A stretch of 64,000 bases of DNA from Achromobacter pestifer (GCF_013267355.1 NZ_CP053985.1:310001-374000), one strand, 5' to 3'; shown: positions 39,475 to 53,433, numbered from the stretch's first letter. Notes: generated by a model not told the origin, from the letters alone. Numbers and translations are program-made.

Positions 39475-40761
39475 TTAACCCTTGTTATTCAATACGTCGG
39501 CCAATCCCGCCAACGGGACTTGCTGCTGGGCCGCTTCGCCCTGCGCATCGGCGCGCAGGAACTTGACGCTGGCGGTCTGCGCGGCCACTTCGTCGGCGCC
39601 AAGAATAACCGCAACCCGGGCGCCGCTGGCGTCGGCGCGCTTGAATTGCGACTTGAAGCCTGCGGAACCCGCGTGCACGATGACCGACAGGCCGGCATCG
39701 CGCAGGTCTTCACCGACCCGGGCGGCGAGGCGCTGCGCGTCTTCGCCCTGGTGCACGACGTAGACGTCGCACTCGGCTGGCGGGTCGACCTGCACGCTCT
39801 GCTCCCAGAGGTCCAGCAGGCGCTCCATGCCGATCGCAAAGCCCACGGCGGGCGCGGGCTTGCCGCCCAGCAGCTCGATCAGGCCGTCGTAGCGGCCGCC
39901 GCCGCACACGGTGCCCTGGGAGCCGAGGCGGTCGGTGACCCACTCGAACACCGTGAGGTTGTAGTAGTCCAGCCCGCGCACCAGGCGCGGATTCAGGCGG
40001 TACTCGATGCCGGCGTCGGCCAGGCGCTGGCACACGCCGTCGAAGTGCGCGCGCGACTCCTCGCCGAGGAAGTCGAACAGGCGCGGCGCGCTGTCGGCCA
40101 TTTCCTGCATGGCGGGATTCTTGGTGTCCAGGACGCGCAGCGGGTTGCTGTACAGGCGGCGCTGGCCGTCTTCGTCCAGGATCTCGCGGTGCTTTTCCAG
40201 GTGCTCGATCAGGGCGGCGCGGTGGGCGGCGCGCTCGGCCGGCTGGCCCAGCGAATTCAGCTCCAGGCGCACGTCGGTCAGGCCCAAGAGCTTCCAGAGG
40301 CGCGCCAGCATGACGATGAGTTCGGCGTCCACGTCGGGACCGGCAAAGCCCAGGGCCTCGACGTCGATCTGGTGGAACTGGCGGTAGCGGCCGCGCTGCG
40401 GGCGCTCGTGGCGGAACACGGGGCCAATGGAATAGACGCGCTGCGGGCGGTCATAGAGCAGGTTGTGCTCGATGGACGCGCGCACGATGCCGGCGGTCAT
40501 TTCCGGACGCATGGTCAGCGATTCGCCGTTGAGCGCATCGGTGAAGGTGTACATCTCTTTTTCGACGATGTCGGTCACTTCGCCGATGCCGCGCGCGAAC
40601 AGGCGCGTATGCTCAAGCACGGGCGTGCGCGCATTGCGATAGCCGTAGCCGCGCAGCCAGCCGCGCACGATTTCCTCGAATTGTTCCCAGCGGGCGCTGG
40701 CCCCTGGCAACAGATCATTCATGCCGCGTATGGCGGCGACTTTCTGGAAAGCTTGAGTCAT
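39475..40761 (-). CDS. hisS: Histidine-tRNA ligase
   Basis: A 428-residue class II aminoacyl-tRNA synthetase. Motifs include [19 protein letters not shown], motif 2 [20 protein letters not shown], the HisA motif [13 protein letters not shown] and [20 protein letters not shown], then the motif 3 region [13 protein letters not shown] and a C-terminal anticodon domain. The start is uncertain: MTQAFQKV at 40761 was used, and MIK three codons earlier is equally weakly supported. It lies 3 nt before yfgM. Confidence 0.95.
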   Translation of the reverse strand: MTQAFQKVAAIRGMNDLLPGASARWEQFEEIVRGWLRGYGYRNARTPVLEHTRLFARGIGEVTDIVEKEMYTFTDALNGESLTMRPEMTAGIVRASIEHNLLYDRPQRVYSIGPVFRHERPQRGRYRQFHQIDVEALGFAGPDVDAELIVMLARLWKLLGLTDVRLELNSLGQPAERAAHRAALIEHLEKHREILDEDGQRRLYSNPLRVLDTKNPAMQEMADSAPRLFDFLGEESRAHFDGVCQRLADAGIEYRLNPRLVRGLDYYNLTVFEWVTDRLGSQGTVCGGGRYDGLIELLGGKPAPAVGFAIGMERLLDLWEQSVQVDPPAECDVYVVHQGEDAQRLAARVGEDLRDAGLSVIVHAGSAGFKSQFKRADASGARVAVILGADEVAAQTASVKFLRADAQGEAAQQQVPLAGLADVLNNKG

Positions 40762-40815
40762 CTTGATCATGCCGCATCGCGCGCCGGCAAGCGCGCTAGC
40801 GGCCACACCCTTACT

Positions 40816-42102
40816 TTAATGAGAGGCGGGCGCGCCATAGCGGCGCGCAACGTAGTCTTCGACAATGGCCTGGAACTCTTCGGCAATATGGTCGCCCTTG
40901 AGCGTGACCGTGCGTTCGCCGTCGACGAAAACCGGCGCCGCCGGCACTTCGCCGGTGCCCGGCAGGCTGATGCCGATATCGGCATGGCGGCTTTCGCCCG
41001 GCCCGTTGACGACACAGCCCATGACCGCGACGTTCATGCTTTCGACACCGGGGTACTGAGCGCGCCAGAGCGGCATCTGACGCCGCAGGTAGGTCTGGAT
41101 GCTGTCGGCCAGTTCCTGGAAGAACGTGCTGCTGGTGCGGCCGCAGCCGGGGCAGGCAACGACCATGGGCGTGAACGCACGCAGGCCCATGGTCTGCAGG
41201 ATTTCCTGCGCCACGATCGCTTCGCGGCTGCGGTCGCCGCCGGGTTCGGGCGTGAGCGAAATGCGGATGGTGTCGCCGATGCCTTGCTGCAGCAGCACGG
41301 CCAGCGCGGCGGTGGAGGCCACGATGCCCTTGCTGCCCATGCCGGCTTCGGTGAGGCCCAGATGCAGCGGGTAGTCGCAACGCGCGGACAGGTCGCGATA
41401 GACCGCGATCAGGTCCTGCACGTGGCTGACCTTGCAGGACAGGATGATGGCGTCGCGCCGCAGGCCGAGTTCTTCGGCGCGCTGCGCATTGCTGATGGCG
41501 GACACGACCAGCGCGTCGCGCATCACGGCCTGCGCTTCCCAGGGCTGGGCGCGCTGGTTGTTTTCGTCCATTTTGCGCGCCATCAGCTCGTGATCCAGGC
41601 TGCCCCAATTCACGCCGATGCGCACCGGCTTGTCGTAGCGGCAGGCCACTTCGATCATCTGCGCGAAGTTGTCATCGCGCCGCTTGCCCCCGCCCATGTT
41701 GCCGGGGTTGATGCGGTACTTGGACAGCGCTTGCGCGCAGTCCGGAAACTGGGTCAGCAGCTTATGGCCGTTGTAGTGGAAATCGCCGACCAGCGGCACA
41801 TTTACGCCCATGCGATCGAGCTGTTCGCGGATGGCGATGACCTCGCGCGCGGCTTCGGGGGTGTTCACCGTGATCCGCACCAGCTCGGAGCCGGCCTGGG
41901 CCAGCTCCTTGACCTGGATCGCGGTGGCAATGGCGTCCGCCGTGTCGGTGTTGGTCATGGACTGGACCACGACCGGGGCGTCGCCGCCGATCTTCACGAC
42001 ACGGTCGTCCCACTTCACCGTCACCGAACGCGTGGCACGGCGCTCGGCCGCCCCCACGGAGGGAGGCGGAGCGTCCTGGCAAGGCAGAGAAGATTCTTGC
42101 AT
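40816..42102 (-). CDS. ispG: 4-hydroxy-3-methylbut-2-enyl-diphosphate synthase
   Basis: A 428-residue MEP-pathway enzyme of isoprenoid synthesis. The TIM barrel starts [20 protein letters not shown]. The [4Fe-4S] domain has Cys in [18 protein letters not shown] and [17 protein letters not shown], with the Glu ligand in the latter. It is the GcpE type with a betaproteobacterial insert. Start MQESSLP at 42102 was used, because the longer open frame overlaps the neighbouring RodZ-like gene. Confidence 0.96.
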   Translation of the reverse strand: MQESSLPCQDAPPPSVGAAERRATRSVTVKWDDRVVKIGGDAPVVVQSMTNTDTADAIATAIQVKELAQAGSELVRITVNTPEAAREVIAIREQLDRMGVNVPLVGDFHYNGHKLLTQFPDCAQALSKYRINPGNMGGGKRRDDNFAQMIEVACRYDKPVRIGVNWGSLDHELMARKMDENNQRAQPWEAQAVMRDALVVSAISNAQRAEELGLRRDAIILSCKVSHVQDLIAVYRDLSARCDYPLHLGLTEAGMGSKGIVASTAALAVLLQQGIGDTIRISLTPEPGGDRSREAIVAQEILQTMGLRAFTPMVVACPGCGRTSSTFFQELADSIQTYLRRQMPLWRAQYPGVESMNVAVMGCVVNGPGESRHADIGISLPGTGEVPAAPVFVDGERTVTLKGDHIAEEFQAIVEDYVARRYGAPASH

Positions 42103-42118
42103 CGGTGGAACCGGGTTG

Positions 42119-42613
42119 TTACTTGGCCGACTTCGGCAGCCAGTCCGACGGCAGCCAGTGCTGCGGCAACCAGCCTTGCCAGAAGGCATACGCCACGCCG
42201 GCGACCAGCACCAGCACGATGGCAATGAGCCAGCCCCAGGAGGTCGAGGACGAGCGGTCGTCGTCGGCGCCGGACTGGGGAATGGAATGCGCCGAATGCA
42301 GGGCGCCCGGGCTGAGCTTCACCGGGCCGGTGACGCGCGCCTTGGGATCGAGCGAATCGACGATGGCCTGCGAGTCCGCGCCCAGCAGACGCGCATAGTT
42401 GCGCACCAGGCCGCGCAGCGAAACGCCGGTGGGCAGGTTGGCCCACTGCTCGTTTTCCAGGGCTTCGATCTGCTTCGTGGAAAACTTGATGCGGCTAGAC
42501 ACTTCGTCGAGCGACCAGCCCTTGGACTGGCGCAGCGCGCGCAATGCCGAGCCGATGCCGCCCACAGCGCCAGCGGGCGTTTCTGAAACTGCAGAAGCGA
42601 AATCCTGCGTCAT
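42119..42613 (-). CDS. Short RodZ-like HTH membrane protein
   Basis: A 164-residue protein with an Xre-type helix-turn-helix ([20 protein letters not shown] and [17 protein letters not shown]), then about 40 residues and one membrane segment ([20 protein letters not shown]). RodZ links MreB to the envelope. Here the periplasmic DUF4115 region of typical RodZ is missing; only about 17 residues follow the membrane segment. Its place between ispG and rlmN is the usual rodZ locus. It starts 4 nt inside the rlmN stop. Confidence 0.85.
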   Translation of the reverse strand: MTQDFASAVSETPAGAVGGIGSALRALRQSKGWSLDEVSSRIKFSTKQIEALENEQWANLPTGVSLRGLVRNYARLLGADSQAIVDSLDPKARVTGPVKLSPGALHSAHSIPQSGADDDRSSSTSWGWLIAIVLVLVAGVAYAFWQGWLPQHWLPSDWLPKSAK

Positions 42614-43764
42614 GCGTGCACCTGTTTAATTGGTATGGTCTGGCGCTGTGCGGCGTTCCGTTCGGTGATCCGGGTACGGTCGCGCACTTCTCCGGCCAGT
42701 TGGCCACAGGCCGCATCGATATCGTCGCCCCGGGTCTTGCGCACGGTGGTGATGATGCCGGCGTCCATCAGACGCTGGGCAAACACCTTCACCCGCGCCG
42801 AGTTCGAGCGCTTCAGGCCGGACTCGGGAAAGGGGTTGAACGGAATCAGATTGAGCTTGCAGCGCAGCTGGCGTGCAATTTGGATCAGTTCCTTGGCGTG
42901 CTGGTCGGTGTCGTTGATACCGTCCAGCATGCAGTATTCAAAAGTGATGAAGTCGCGCGGGGCGAACGCCAGATAGCGTTCGCAAGCAGCCAGCAGCTCC
43001 TTCAACGGGTACTTCTTGTTCAGCGGCACCAGCTCGTCGCGCAGCGCATCGTTGGGTGCGTGCAGCGAAACAGCCAGCGCCACGGGACAGTCCTGCGACA
43101 GCCGGTCCATCATGGGAACCACGCCGGAGGTGGAGACAGTGACGCGACGGCGCGACAGGCCATAGGCGTTGTCGTCCAGCATCAGGCGCAAGGCGGGCAG
43201 AACCTGGTCGTAGTTGAGCAGGGGTTCGCCCATGCCCATCATGACCACGTTGCTGATGACGCGGGTATCTTCGGTGGCGCGGGCGCTTTCCAGGCGGGCG
43301 GTGCCGATGTCGGCCTCCAGCACGCGCTTGGCCCACCACAGCTGGCCGATGATTTCGCTGGTCTTCAGATTGCGGTTGAAGCCTTGGTGTCCGGTCGAGC
43401 AGAAGCGGCAGTTCACCACGCATCCGGCCTGGCTGGAAATGCACAGCGTGCCGCGGTCGTCCTCGGGGATGAAGACGGTCTCGATGGCATTGCCCTGCCC
43501 GACGTCGAACAGCCACTTGCGGGTGCCGTCGGTCGAGCGCTGCTCGATGTTGACGGGCAGTGCCTCGATGCGGCAATGCTGCGCAAGCTGGCCGCGGAAA
43601 TCGCGGGCCAGGTCGGTCATGGCGTCGAACGAATCGGCGCCGCGCTGGTGCATCCAGCGCTGCAACTGGCGAGCCCGAAACGGCTTGCCGCCCCACTTTC
43701 CGACCAGTTCGGACAGGGCGGAGCCGTCAAGCCCCAGTAGATTGATTCGTTCGACGGATTCCAT
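42610..43764 (-). CDS. rlmN: Dual-specificity 23S rRNA/tRNA adenine-C2 methyltransferase
   Basis: A 384-residue radical SAM enzyme methylating A2503 of 23S rRNA and A37 of some tRNAs. The cluster motif CVVNCRFC is in the middle, with [12 protein letters not shown] and the distal Cys in [10 protein letters not shown] near the C-terminus, needed for methyl transfer. Start [14 protein letters not shown] at 43764 fits the family N-terminus; a TTG at 43782 extends it by six residues. It heads the rlmN-rodZ-ispG-hisS run. Confidence 0.95.
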   Translation of the reverse strand: MESVERINLLGLDGSALSELVGKWGGKPFRARQLQRWMHQRGADSFDAMTDLARDFRGQLAQHCRIEALPVNIEQRSTDGTRKWLFDVGQGNAIETVFIPEDDRGTLCISSQAGCVVNCRFCSTGHQGFNRNLKTSEIIGQLWWAKRVLEADIGTARLESARATEDTRVISNVVMMGMGEPLLNYDQVLPALRLMLDDNAYGLSRRRVTVSTSGVVPMMDRLSQDCPVALAVSLHAPNDALRDELVPLNKKYPLKELLAACERYLAFAPRDFITFEYCMLDGINDTDQHAKELIQIARQLRCKLNLIPFNPFPESGLKRSNSARVKVFAQRLMDAGIITTVRKTRGDDIDAACGQLAGEVRDRTRITERNAAQRQTIPIKQVHA

Positions 43765-43808
43765 GACCTGGGTAAAACTCAAAAGCTAGAACAGATGTTC
43801 CGCGAAAA

Positions 43809-44234
43809 TCAACGGCTGTGGATGTTGATTTCGGGGAAGAAGAAGGCGATTTCGACAGCGGCCGTTTCCGGAGCGTCCGAGCCGTGCACGGCGTTGGCGT
43901 CGATGCTGTCGGCGAAGTCAGCGCGGATGGTGCCGGGAGCCGCCTTCTTGGGGTCCGTGGCGCCCATCAGGTCGCGGTTCTTCAGGATGGCGTCTTCGCC
44001 TTCCAGCGCTTGCACGAACACCGGGCCCGAGATCATGAAGTCGACCAGGTCCTTGAAGAAGGGGCGTTCCTTGTGCACGGCGTAGAAACGCTCGGCGTCG
44101 GCGCGCGACAGCTGGACCAGACGGGCGGCGATGACCTTCAGGCCGGCTTGCTCGAAACGGCCGACGATCTGGCCGATGACGTTCTTGGCGACGGCGTCGG
44201 GCTTGATGATCGAGAGGGTGCGTTGAATGGACAT
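43809..44234 (-). CDS. ndk: Nucleoside-diphosphate kinase
   Basis: A 141-residue NDK, which exchanges gamma-phosphates among nucleotides through a phospho-histidine. The active His is in [12 protein letters not shown], and [20 protein letters not shown] and [16 protein letters not shown] are canonical. Length is standard. It is 44 nt upstream of rlmN and likely cotranscribed. Confidence 0.98.
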   Translation of the reverse strand: MSIQRTLSIIKPDAVAKNVIGQIVGRFEQAGLKVIAARLVQLSRADAERFYAVHKERPFFKDLVDFMISGPVFVQALEGEDAILKNRDLMGATDPKKAAPGTIRADFADSIDANAVHGSDAPETAAVEIAFFFPEINIHSR

Positions 44235-44574
44235 AAGAACTCCGAAAACTGATTTCTGACTGGTTTCTGATGAATTGCCTGGCGTGGCTCTGCGCTTGTC
44301 GGTATCACCCTTGAAGCGTCATCGCGCCGTTGGCGCACGGGCGGTCCGAAACGAATGCATGTTTCGGGCCGTCCCGAACCACTGGACCAAGGCAGGGATT
44401 CGACACTGCCTACCTGTCGGACTCACCCGGAATCCTCAATGAATTCAGGGACTTCTAAAAGGTTTACAGTAACCCGGTATTCTAACACGCTGAGAAGACC
44501 GCAATACATCTTAAAATGTGCGGTTTGCCGCCCGCACCCCTAGCCCGGGCGCCCCTGTTTGCCGGAACCCTGCA
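44235..44574. promoter_or_regulatory. Divergent promoter region between ndk and valS
   Basis: 340 bases without a gene. For valS the best -10 is TAAAAT (44512-44517) with a weak -35 CTGAGA 16 nt upstream, 57 nt before the ATG. No strong ribosome site precedes valS. The ndk side was not resolved. Confidence 0.45.
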
Positions 44575-47469
44575 ATGACTCAAGCTGCTCCCCCGAACGC
44601 CGCGAATGCCGCGAGCGACACCCAGGAACTCTCCAAGAGCTTCGAACCCTCCGAACTGGAATCCCGCTGGTACGCCGAGTGGGACAAGCGCGGGTACTTC
44701 CAGGCGGGCCAGCATGTAAAAACGGGGACCGAAAGCCAGCCCTACGTCATCCAGCTCCCGCCTCCCAACGTGACGGGCACCCTGCACATGGGCCACGCCT
44801 TCAACCAGACCATCATGGACGGCCTGGTGCGCTACCACCGGATGCTGGGCGACGACACCGTATTCATCCCGGGCACCGACCACGCCGGCATCGCCACGCA
44901 GATCGTGGTTGAAAGACAACTGGACGCCGAGAAGGTTTCCCGCCACGACCTGGGCCGCGAAAAATTCGTGGAAAAGGTGTGGGAATGGAAGGAAAAGTCC
45001 GGCAACGCCATTACCGGCCAGGTCCGCCGCCTGGGCGCCTCGGCCGACTGGCCGCGCGAATATTTCACCATGGACGACCGCATGTCGCGCGGCGTGGTGG
45101 AAACCTTCGTGCGCCTGCATAAACAGGGACTGATCTACCGCGGCAAGCGCCTGGTCAACTGGGACCCGAAGCTGCTGACCGCCGTATCCGACCTGGAAGT
45201 CCAGTCCGAGGAAACCGACGGCCACATGTGGCACATCCTCTACCCCTTCGTCGACGGCCCGCAAACCATCGTCGACAAGGACGGCCAGACGGTCACGCTG
45301 CGCGGCCTGACCATCGCCACCACCCGCCCGGAAACCATGCTGGCCGACGGCGCGCTGTGCGTGCACCCCGAGGACCCGCGCTACAAGCACCTGGTCGGCA
45401 AGGAAGTGGAGCTGCCGCTGTGCGACCGCAACATCCCCATCATCGCGGATGATTTCGTCGACCCGGACTTCGGCACGGGCTGCGTGAAGATCACCGGCGC
45501 CCACGACTTCAACGACTATGCCTGCGCGATGCGCCACGATCTGCCCCTGATCGTGATCTTCACGCTGGACGCCCACATCAACGAGAACGGCCCCAAGCAG
45601 TTCCAGGGCATGGAACGCTACCAGGCCCGCAAGGCCGTGGTGGCGCAGCTGGAAGCCGAGGGCTATCTGGTCAAGGTCGAGCCGCACAAGATGATGCAGC
45701 CCAAGGGCGACCGCACCGGCGTCGTGCTGGAGCCGATGCTGACGGACCAGTGGTTCGTGGCGATGAGCAAGCCCGCACCCGAAGGCACGCTGAACCCGGG
45801 CAAGAGCATTACCGAGGTCGCACTGGAAGTGGTGGCCGACGGCCGCATCCAGTTCTACCCGGACAACTGGACCACCATCTACAACCAGTGGCTCAACAAC
45901 ATCCAGGACTGGTGCATTTCGCGCCAGCTCTGGTGGGGCCATCAGATTCCCGCTTGGTACTCCGAGGACGGCCAGATCTTCGTGGCGCACGACGAAGCCG
46001 ACGCCACGGCCCAGGCCCGCGCGGCCGGCGTGACCGGCGAACTCAAGCGCGACCCGGACGTGCTGGACACCTGGTTCTCGTCGGGCCTGGTGCCCTTCAC
46101 CACGCTGGGCTGGCCGGAAAACACGCCGGACTTGCAGCGCTACCTGCCGTCCAGCGTGCTGGTCACGGGCTTTGACATCATTTTCTTCTGGGTGGCCCGC
46201 ATGGTCATGCTGACCACCCACCTGACCGGCCAGATCCCGTTCAAGCACGTCTACGTGCACGGCCTGATCCGCGACGCGGACGGCCAGAAGATGAGCAAGT
46301 CCAAGGGCAATACGCTGGATCCGGTCGACCTGATCGACGGCATCGACCTGGACGGACTGGTGGTCAAGCGCACCTACGGCCTGATGAATCCCAAGCAGGC
46401 CGGCGCCATCGAGAAAGCCACGCGCCGCCAGTACCCGGACGGCATCCCGGCCTTCGGCACCGACGCGCTGCGCTTCACCATGGCCGCCTACGCCACGCTG
46501 GGCCGCAACATCAACTTCGACCTGAAACGCTGCGAGGGCTACCGCAACTTCTGCAACAAGCTGTGGAACGCCACGCGCTTCGTGCTGATGAACACCGAAG
46601 GCCACGACCTGACCGGCCCGGAAACTGGCGAAACATCCTTCGTGGACCGCTGGATCGTCAGCCAGCTGCAGGCGCTGGAGGCCGACGTGGCGCGCGGCTT
46701 TGCCGACTACCGCTTCGATAATGTCGCCAATTCGCTCTACCGCTACGTGTGGGACGAGTACTGCGACTGGTATCTGGAACTGGCCAAGGTCCAGATCCAG
46801 ACCGGCACGCCGGCCCAGCAGCTGGGCACGCGCCGCACGCTGATCCGCGTGCTGGAAGGCGTGCTGCGCCTGGCGCACCCGATCATTCCGTTCATCACGG
46901 AAGAGCTGTGGCAAAAGGTGTCGCTGGTGGCCGGCAAGCGCAAGGAAGGCGTCGCTGACAGCGTCAGCGTCCAGCCCTACCCGCAGGCCAACCCCGCCGC
47001 GGTCGACACTGCCGCCGAAGCCGACGTCGCCGAACTGAAAGCCCAGGTCGAAGCCGTGCGCGCACTACGCGGCGAGATGAACCTGTCGCCCGCCCAGAAG
47101 GTCCCGCTGTGCGCCCAGGGCGATGCGCCCACCCTGACCCGCAACGCGCCATACCTGGCCGCCCTGGCCAAGCTGAGCCAGGTCGACGTGCTCGACGCCC
47201 TGCCCGACGCCGGCGCGCCGGTCCAGGTCGTGGGCGCAAGCCGCCTGATGCTGCACGTCGAAGTCGACGTGGCGGCGGAACGCGTGCGCCTGGACAAGGA
47301 AATCGCGCGCCTGGAAGGCGAGATCGCCAAGGCCAACGGCAAGCTGTCGAACGCCAGCTTCGTCGAACGCGCGCCGGCCGCCGTGGTCGAACAGGAAAAG
47401 GCGCGCATGGCGCAATTCGGCGAGACGCTGGAAAAGGTACGCGAACAGCGCACCAAACTGGGCAACTGA
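44575..47469 (+). CDS. valS: Valine-tRNA ligase
   Basis: A 964-residue class I synthetase. The HIGH motif appears as [11 protein letters not shown], and KMSKSKGN is present at the second signature. An editing domain with the [20 protein letters not shown] region follows the Rossmann fold start. The C-terminal coiled coil is seen in the [20 protein letters not shown] stretch. [11 protein letters not shown] at 44575 was chosen; an open frame extends upstream without support. It is the only large gene on the plus strand in this half of the window and ends at a bidirectional terminator. Confidence 0.98.
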   Translation: MTQAAPPNAANAASDTQELSKSFEPSELESRWYAEWDKRGYFQAGQHVKTGTESQPYVIQLPPPNVTGTLHMGHAFNQTIMDGLVRYHRMLGDDTVFIPGTDHAGIATQIVVERQLDAEKVSRHDLGREKFVEKVWEWKEKSGNAITGQVRRLGASADWPREYFTMDDRMSRGVVETFVRLHKQGLIYRGKRLVNWDPKLLTAVSDLEVQSEETDGHMWHILYPFVDGPQTIVDKDGQTVTLRGLTIATTRPETMLADGALCVHPEDPRYKHLVGKEVELPLCDRNIPIIADDFVDPDFGTGCVKITGAHDFNDYACAMRHDLPLIVIFTLDAHINENGPKQFQGMERYQARKAVVAQLEAEGYLVKVEPHKMMQPKGDRTGVVLEPMLTDQWFVAMSKPAPEGTLNPGKSITEVALEVVADGRIQFYPDNWTTIYNQWLNNIQDWCISRQLWWGHQIPAWYSEDGQIFVAHDEADATAQARAAGVTGELKRDPDVLDTWFSSGLVPFTTLGWPENTPDLQRYLPSSVLVTGFDIIFFWVARMVMLTTHLTGQIPFKHVYVHGLIRDADGQKMSKSKGNTLDPVDLIDGIDLDGLVVKRTYGLMNPKQAGAIEKATRRQYPDGIPAFGTDALRFTMAAYATLGRNINFDLKRCEGYRNFCNKLWNATRFVLMNTEGHDLTGPETGETSFVDRWIVSQLQALEADVARGFADYRFDNVANSLYRYVWDEYCDWYLELAKVQIQTGTPAQQLGTRRTLIRVLEGVLRLAHPIIPFITEELWQKVSLVAGKRKEGVADSVSVQPYPQANPAAVDTAAEADVAELKAQVEAVRALRGEMNLSPAQKVPLCAQGDAPTLTRNAPYLAALAKLSQVDVLDALPDAGAPVQVVGASRLMLHVEVDVAAERVRLDKEIARLEGEIAKANGKLSNASFVERAPAAVVEQEKARMAQFGETLEKVREQRTKLGN

Positions 47470-47491
47470 ACCCAATCGCTGAGCTGAAAGC

Positions 47492-47527
47492 AAAAAAACC
47501 CCGGACGCTGTTCCGGGGTTTTTGTTT
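47492..47527. terminator. Bidirectional terminator between valS and trmD
   Basis: AACCCCGGA (47498-47506) and TCCGGGGTT (47512-47520) with flanking A7 and T5 runs. It lies between convergent valS and trmD and would stop both. Confidence 0.9.
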
Positions 47528-47589
47528 GCCTGTCACGGCAAGACATGCCCGGCGCAGGGATCGCCGGCAAACATGCGGTCAAAGAAGTT

Positions 47590-48417
47590 TCAGGAAGCCT
47601 TGGGCGGCTTGGGCCGGGACGGCCGGCGCCGCTTGGCCGGCTCGGGCAAAGGAGTACCCGCCAGCTCGGCCAGATAGCGCTCATCGGCCAGGGTCAACAC
47701 CCCTTTTTCGCGGGCAGCCTCGATCAGCTCGGGACGCCGGGTAACAGTCAGCTCGAGCGAACGCTCACGCCGCCAGCGGGAGATGTTCGCGTGATGCCCG
47801 CTAAGCAGGGGCGCTGGCACAGACTCGCCCTCATAGACCTCGGGCCGCGTGTAGTGCGGACTGTCCAGCAGGCCCGACAACGCGTCGTTGAATGAGTCCT
47901 GCAGCGCGGATTCGCCATCGTTGAGCACGCCGGGCAACAGCCGCACGGCGGCGTCGATCACGGCGAGCGCGGCGATCTCGCCGCCCGACAGCACGAAATC
48001 GCCCAGCGAGATTTCCTGCGTGACGCAGCGCGCAATGAAACGCTGGTCCACGCCTTCGTAGCGGCCGCAAATGAGGATCAGACCCTCGCTTGCAGCCAGG
48101 GATTCGGCGCCCGCCTGATCGTAGCGCCGGCCGACCGGAGCCAGCAGCGCGACAGGGGCGCGGCCCAGGCCCAGCGCGGCGCGCGCTTCCTGGGCGGCAT
48201 TGACGGCGGCTTCCAGAGGGCCCGCCATCATCACCATGCCGGGGCCGCCGCCGTAGGGGCGATCGTCCACGGTACGGTGCACGTCGTGCGTGAAATCGCG
48301 GGGATTCCAGGCATGCAGGGACCACCGGCCCTGGGCATGCGCCCGGCCGGTGACACCCAGGTCCCGCACCACCCCGAACATTTCGGGAAAGAGCGTAACG
48401 ACGTCTATACGCATCAA
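47590..48417 (-). CDS. trmD: tRNA (guanine-N1-)-methyltransferase
   Basis: A 275-residue SPOUT methyltransferase making m1G37 in tRNA. Motifs include [60 protein letters not shown] and the [16 protein letters not shown] segment. It has a longer basic C-terminal tail ([12 protein letters not shown]). ATG 48417 overlaps the rimM stop by 4 nt. Confidence 0.98.
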   Translation of the reverse strand: MMRIDVVTLFPEMFGVVRDLGVTGRAHAQGRWSLHAWNPRDFTHDVHRTVDDRPYGGGPGMVMMAGPLEAAVNAAQEARAALGLGRAPVALLAPVGRRYDQAGAESLAASEGLILICGRYEGVDQRFIARCVTQEISLGDFVLSGGEIAALAVIDAAVRLLPGVLNDGESALQDSFNDALSGLLDSPHYTRPEVYEGESVPAPLLSGHHANISRWRRERSLELTVTRRPELIEAAREKGVLTLADERYLAELAGTPLPEPAKRRRPSRPKPPKAS

Positions 48418-49031
48418 ATATCCGCCGGCCAGTCGCTGTCTATGCGACGAGCGGCCAGATCGACGGCGTGTATGTGCGCGCGCACGAACGGAACAAGCAT
48501 TTCGGCGGGCCGGCCCTTGGCGTTCAGGACGGGCTCGGGGCCTTCAGCCCCAGCCTTTTGGCACAAGACCCTCAGAACGGCATGGGCGCCGTTATCGAGG
48601 ACCTCGTCGACCACGCCCAGCAGCGCTGGCTCACCGTTGGCGCTGGTGTACAGCGCGCAACCAATGAGATCGACCCAGTAGTATTCGTCTTCCTCGGGCG
48701 CGGGGAAGGATCCCCGCGGCGCCTGCACGGAACAACCGCGCAGGGCTTCGGCCTGATCGCGATCCGCAATGCCCGCCAGCTGAGCCACCACGGTGGCCCC
48801 TTGCGAACGGGCTTGCACGACCTTGTATGCGACAGGCGCAGACGCGACAACGCCCCGCGCCAATTCAGGCACAGGGCGAGTCAACCACCATTGAGATGCT
48901 GAGAGCAGCACTTCGGCATTGGCCGAATGTGGCTGCACCTTGACCCAGCCTTTCACACCGTAGGCCGCACTGATGCGGCCCAGCTCGATCAAATCCGTCG
49001 GCGCCGCGTTGGAGGTTGCGGCATCAGGCAT
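48414..49031 (-). CDS. rimM: Ribosome maturation factor RimM
   Basis: A 205-residue protein with the RimM N domain ([20 protein letters not shown]) and a PRC-barrel C domain ([20 protein letters not shown], ending [20 protein letters not shown]). It matures the 30S head and binds S19. It is in the usual rpsP-rimM-trmD operon; rplS would be expected next but was not seen in this direction, because the convergent valS terminator ends the unit. Confidence 0.96.
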   Translation of the reverse strand: MPDAATSNAAPTDLIELGRISAAYGVKGWVKVQPHSANAEVLLSASQWWLTRPVPELARGVVASAPVAYKVVQARSQGATVVAQLAGIADRDQAEALRGCSVQAPRGSFPAPEEDEYYWVDLIGCALYTSANGEPALLGVVDEVLDNGAHAVLRVLCQKAGAEGPEPVLNAKGRPAEMLVPFVRAHIHAVDLAARRIDSDWPADI

Positions 49032-49110
49032 GTATCGTGCTCTTGGTAACTATGAAGCAGCTATGAATGGCAGCTGTTAAAGCGTAGAGCCAGGTATGCG
49101 ACGCAGGCAA

Positions 49111-49371
49111 TTAAGCCGCGGCGGAAACCTTGGCCGAGTACTCTTTGACCAGGCGCTCGACAGCGGGCGACAGTTGGGCGCCGTTGCCGGTCCAGTGCTG
49201 CACGCGGTCCAGCGCAATGCGCAGGTTTTCCGAGCCTTCGCTGGCTACGGGGTTGTAGAAACCCACGCGCTCGATGAAACGGCCGTCGCGACGGTTACGC
49301 GAATCGGTGGCCACCAGGTTGTAAAACGGACGCTTCTTGGACCCACCGCGGGCCAGGCGAATCACCACCAT
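49111..49371 (-). CDS. rpsP: 30S ribosomal protein S16
   Basis: An 86-residue bS16: [20 protein letters not shown], then [19 protein letters not shown] and the [21 protein letters not shown]-terminal half. Standard length. It is first in rpsP-rimM-trmD. The 80-nt gap to rimM is longer than within the rest of the operon. Confidence 0.98.
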   Translation of the reverse strand: MVVIRLARGGSKKRPFYNLVATDSRNRRDGRFIERVGFYNPVASEGSENLRIALDRVQHWTGNGAQLSPAVERLVKEYSAKVSAAA

Positions 49372-49632
49372 AGGTAATCCCTTGAATTAGTTGTGAAAAA
49401 CGGGAAATTCTAGCACTTAAACAAGCCTGCTGGCAAATGGCCGTGCTGAATTGTGCGTAACGGCGCGATTTGTATCCTAAAACACCACATCCGGGTATTC
49501 TACAAACACCAAATACGGGCCGGGGCCCGCGCCGCAGTTCGAAGTGTAGCCGCCCTCCCCCTCCCGTGCCTGTCTTAGTGCGTAAGAACTCAGTGCGTGT
49601 GAAGAAATAACCCGATTGAGGAGATCGGTTTT

Positions 49633-49722
49633 ATGTCGACCTACGCAAGGCCCCGCGCTTCGATCCTCCCTGCCGCCTGTCCACGGCGCCGCCACCGCAC
49701 CTGCTTCAAGCCATCCTCCTGA
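49633..49722 (+). CDS. Candidate 29-residue leader ORF upstream of the periplasmic protein gene
   Basis: Start ATG 49633 has GAGGAG 9 nt upstream. The peptide has two Cys flanking an Arg/His-rich patch (PAACPRRRHRTCF) and ends SS-stop, 78 nt before the next gene. Good translation signals and the position suggest an upstream leader ORF. It is too short to be certain. No other feature was recognised in the gap 49372-49800 apart from the rpsP promoter region. Confidence 0.35.
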   Translation: MSTYARPRASILPAACPRRRHRTCFKPSS

Positions 49723-49800
49723 CGGCGGCCCGACCGCCGCCCGACTCTGCTTTTTTCAACGATTTTCCCCCAACTTCCTCTAACCGGAGGGTGCACCACC

Positions 49801-50382
49801 ATGAAGAACCAGAAATCAGTCTTCACCCCTGTTGCGCGCCTGGCCCTGGCGGGCTTGCTGGCGGGTACGCTGGCCATGCCGCTCGCGGCCTCGGCCCGTG
49901 TCGTCGGCGCCGCCCTGACGACCGCCACCGGCAAGGTCACTGCGGTGGACCCCGCCACCCGAACCATCACGCTGCAGGGCGAAAACGGCAATAACGTGGA
50001 CATCCAGGCCGGCCCCAACATCCGCAACTTCCAGCAGATCAAGCCCGGCGACACGCTGACGCTCGACTACTACGAGTCGGTGGCGGTGGACGTGCGCCCG
50101 GCCGGGTCCGGCATTCCTGAGGTCAAGACCGAAACCGCAACCACCCGCAGCGCCAAGGGAGCCATGCCAGCCGGCGCGGTCGGACGCCAGACCACCATCA
50201 CTGCCGAGATTTGGCACATCAACAAGAGCGCCAATCTGGTTACCTTGAAAGGTCCGCAAGGCGGCAAGCGCACCATCCAGGTGCAGGATCCCGCCCTGCA
50301 AGCGCGCCTGCAGCAATTGAAGGAAGGCGATCTCGTGGATTTCACTATCACCCGGGCGGTCGCCGCAGCCATCCGCAAATAA
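49801..50382 (+). CDS. Exported beta-barrel-like protein of unknown function
   Basis: A 193-residue protein with a signal peptide (LALAGLLAGTLAMPLAASA, cleavage near residue 32). The mature part contains two similar beta-rich units: TATGKVTAVDPATRTITLQG with NNVDIQAGPNI, and AEIWHINKSANLVTLKGPQG with RTIQVQDPALQARL. This internal duplication looks OB-like, in the manner of DUF5666-type proteins. A GGAGG site precedes the ATG. A strong terminator follows at 50402. No Cys or metal-ligand cluster is seen and no function was recognised. Confidence 0.85.
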   Translation: MKNQKSVFTPVARLALAGLLAGTLAMPLAASARVVGAALTTATGKVTAVDPATRTITLQGENGNNVDIQAGPNIRNFQQIKPGDTLTLDYYESVAVDVRPAGSGIPEVKTETATTRSAKGAMPAGAVGRQTTITAEIWHINKSANLVTLKGPQGGKRTIQVQDPALQARLQQLKEGDLVDFTITRAVAAAIRK

Positions 50383-50401
50383 CGGACAGCACCATACAAA
50401 C

Positions 50402-50431
50402 AGAAGGGCCCGCCTTGTGGCGGGCCCTTCT
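50402..50431. terminator. Bidirectional terminator between the exported protein gene and tusA
   Basis: AGAAGGGCCCGCC and GGCGGGCCCTTCT flank a TTGT loop. It lies between convergent genes. The flanking T/A runs are short. Confidence 0.75.
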
Positions 50432-50458
50432 GCATTCCGTGCACGGCCGGCAGGCCGG

Positions 50459-50727
50459 TCAGCGCCGCCGCAGGAAATGCACGCCGCGGCCGTCAATCTC
50501 TTGTTGCGCGACCAGCACATTGCCGGTCTGGCGGGCGAACGCCTGGAAGTCACGGATCGCGTTGCGGTCCGTGGTGATGACGCGCAGCACCTCGCCGCTG
50601 GCCATCTGCGCCAGCGCCTTCTTGGCGCGCAGGATAGGCAAAGGGCAGGTCAGGCCGCTGGCATCGACTTCCTGCTCGAAGGACGGCGCCTGCGCGCCGC
50701 CATCAAGACCGGTATCCCCCCCGCTCA

Positions 50728-50728
<1 letters not shown>
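50459..50728 (-). CDS. TusA/SirA-family sulfur-carrier-like protein
   Basis: An 89-residue protein with the CPxP motif (DASGLTCPLPILRAKKALAQ), the Cys that carries persulfide sulfur in TusA. The rest (GEVLRVITTDRNAIRDFQAF) fits the IF3-like fold. Start MSGGDTG at 50728 shares one base with the alaS stop (TGATG), so it is coupled to alaS. In E. coli TusA feeds tRNA 2-thiolation and other pathways; the partner here is unknown. Confidence 0.9.
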
Positions 50729-53352
<2,624 letters not shown>

Positions 53353-53433
53353 CGTGGGCGAAGCAGAATTTAGGCGAATCTTTGATTATAGAGGGTTGGC
53401 GGGCATCCCAGGAAAAGAGGCCTCGCGGCAGCC

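Noticed and set aside
38812..42228. 1138-codon plus-strand open frame opposite yfgM, hisS and ispG
   Set aside because: It covers clear conserved genes on the other strand; long antisense frames are expected at this GC content.
44482..46914. 810-codon minus-strand frame opposite valS
   Set aside because: valS with HIGH and KMSKS motifs is the real gene; the antisense frame is compositional.
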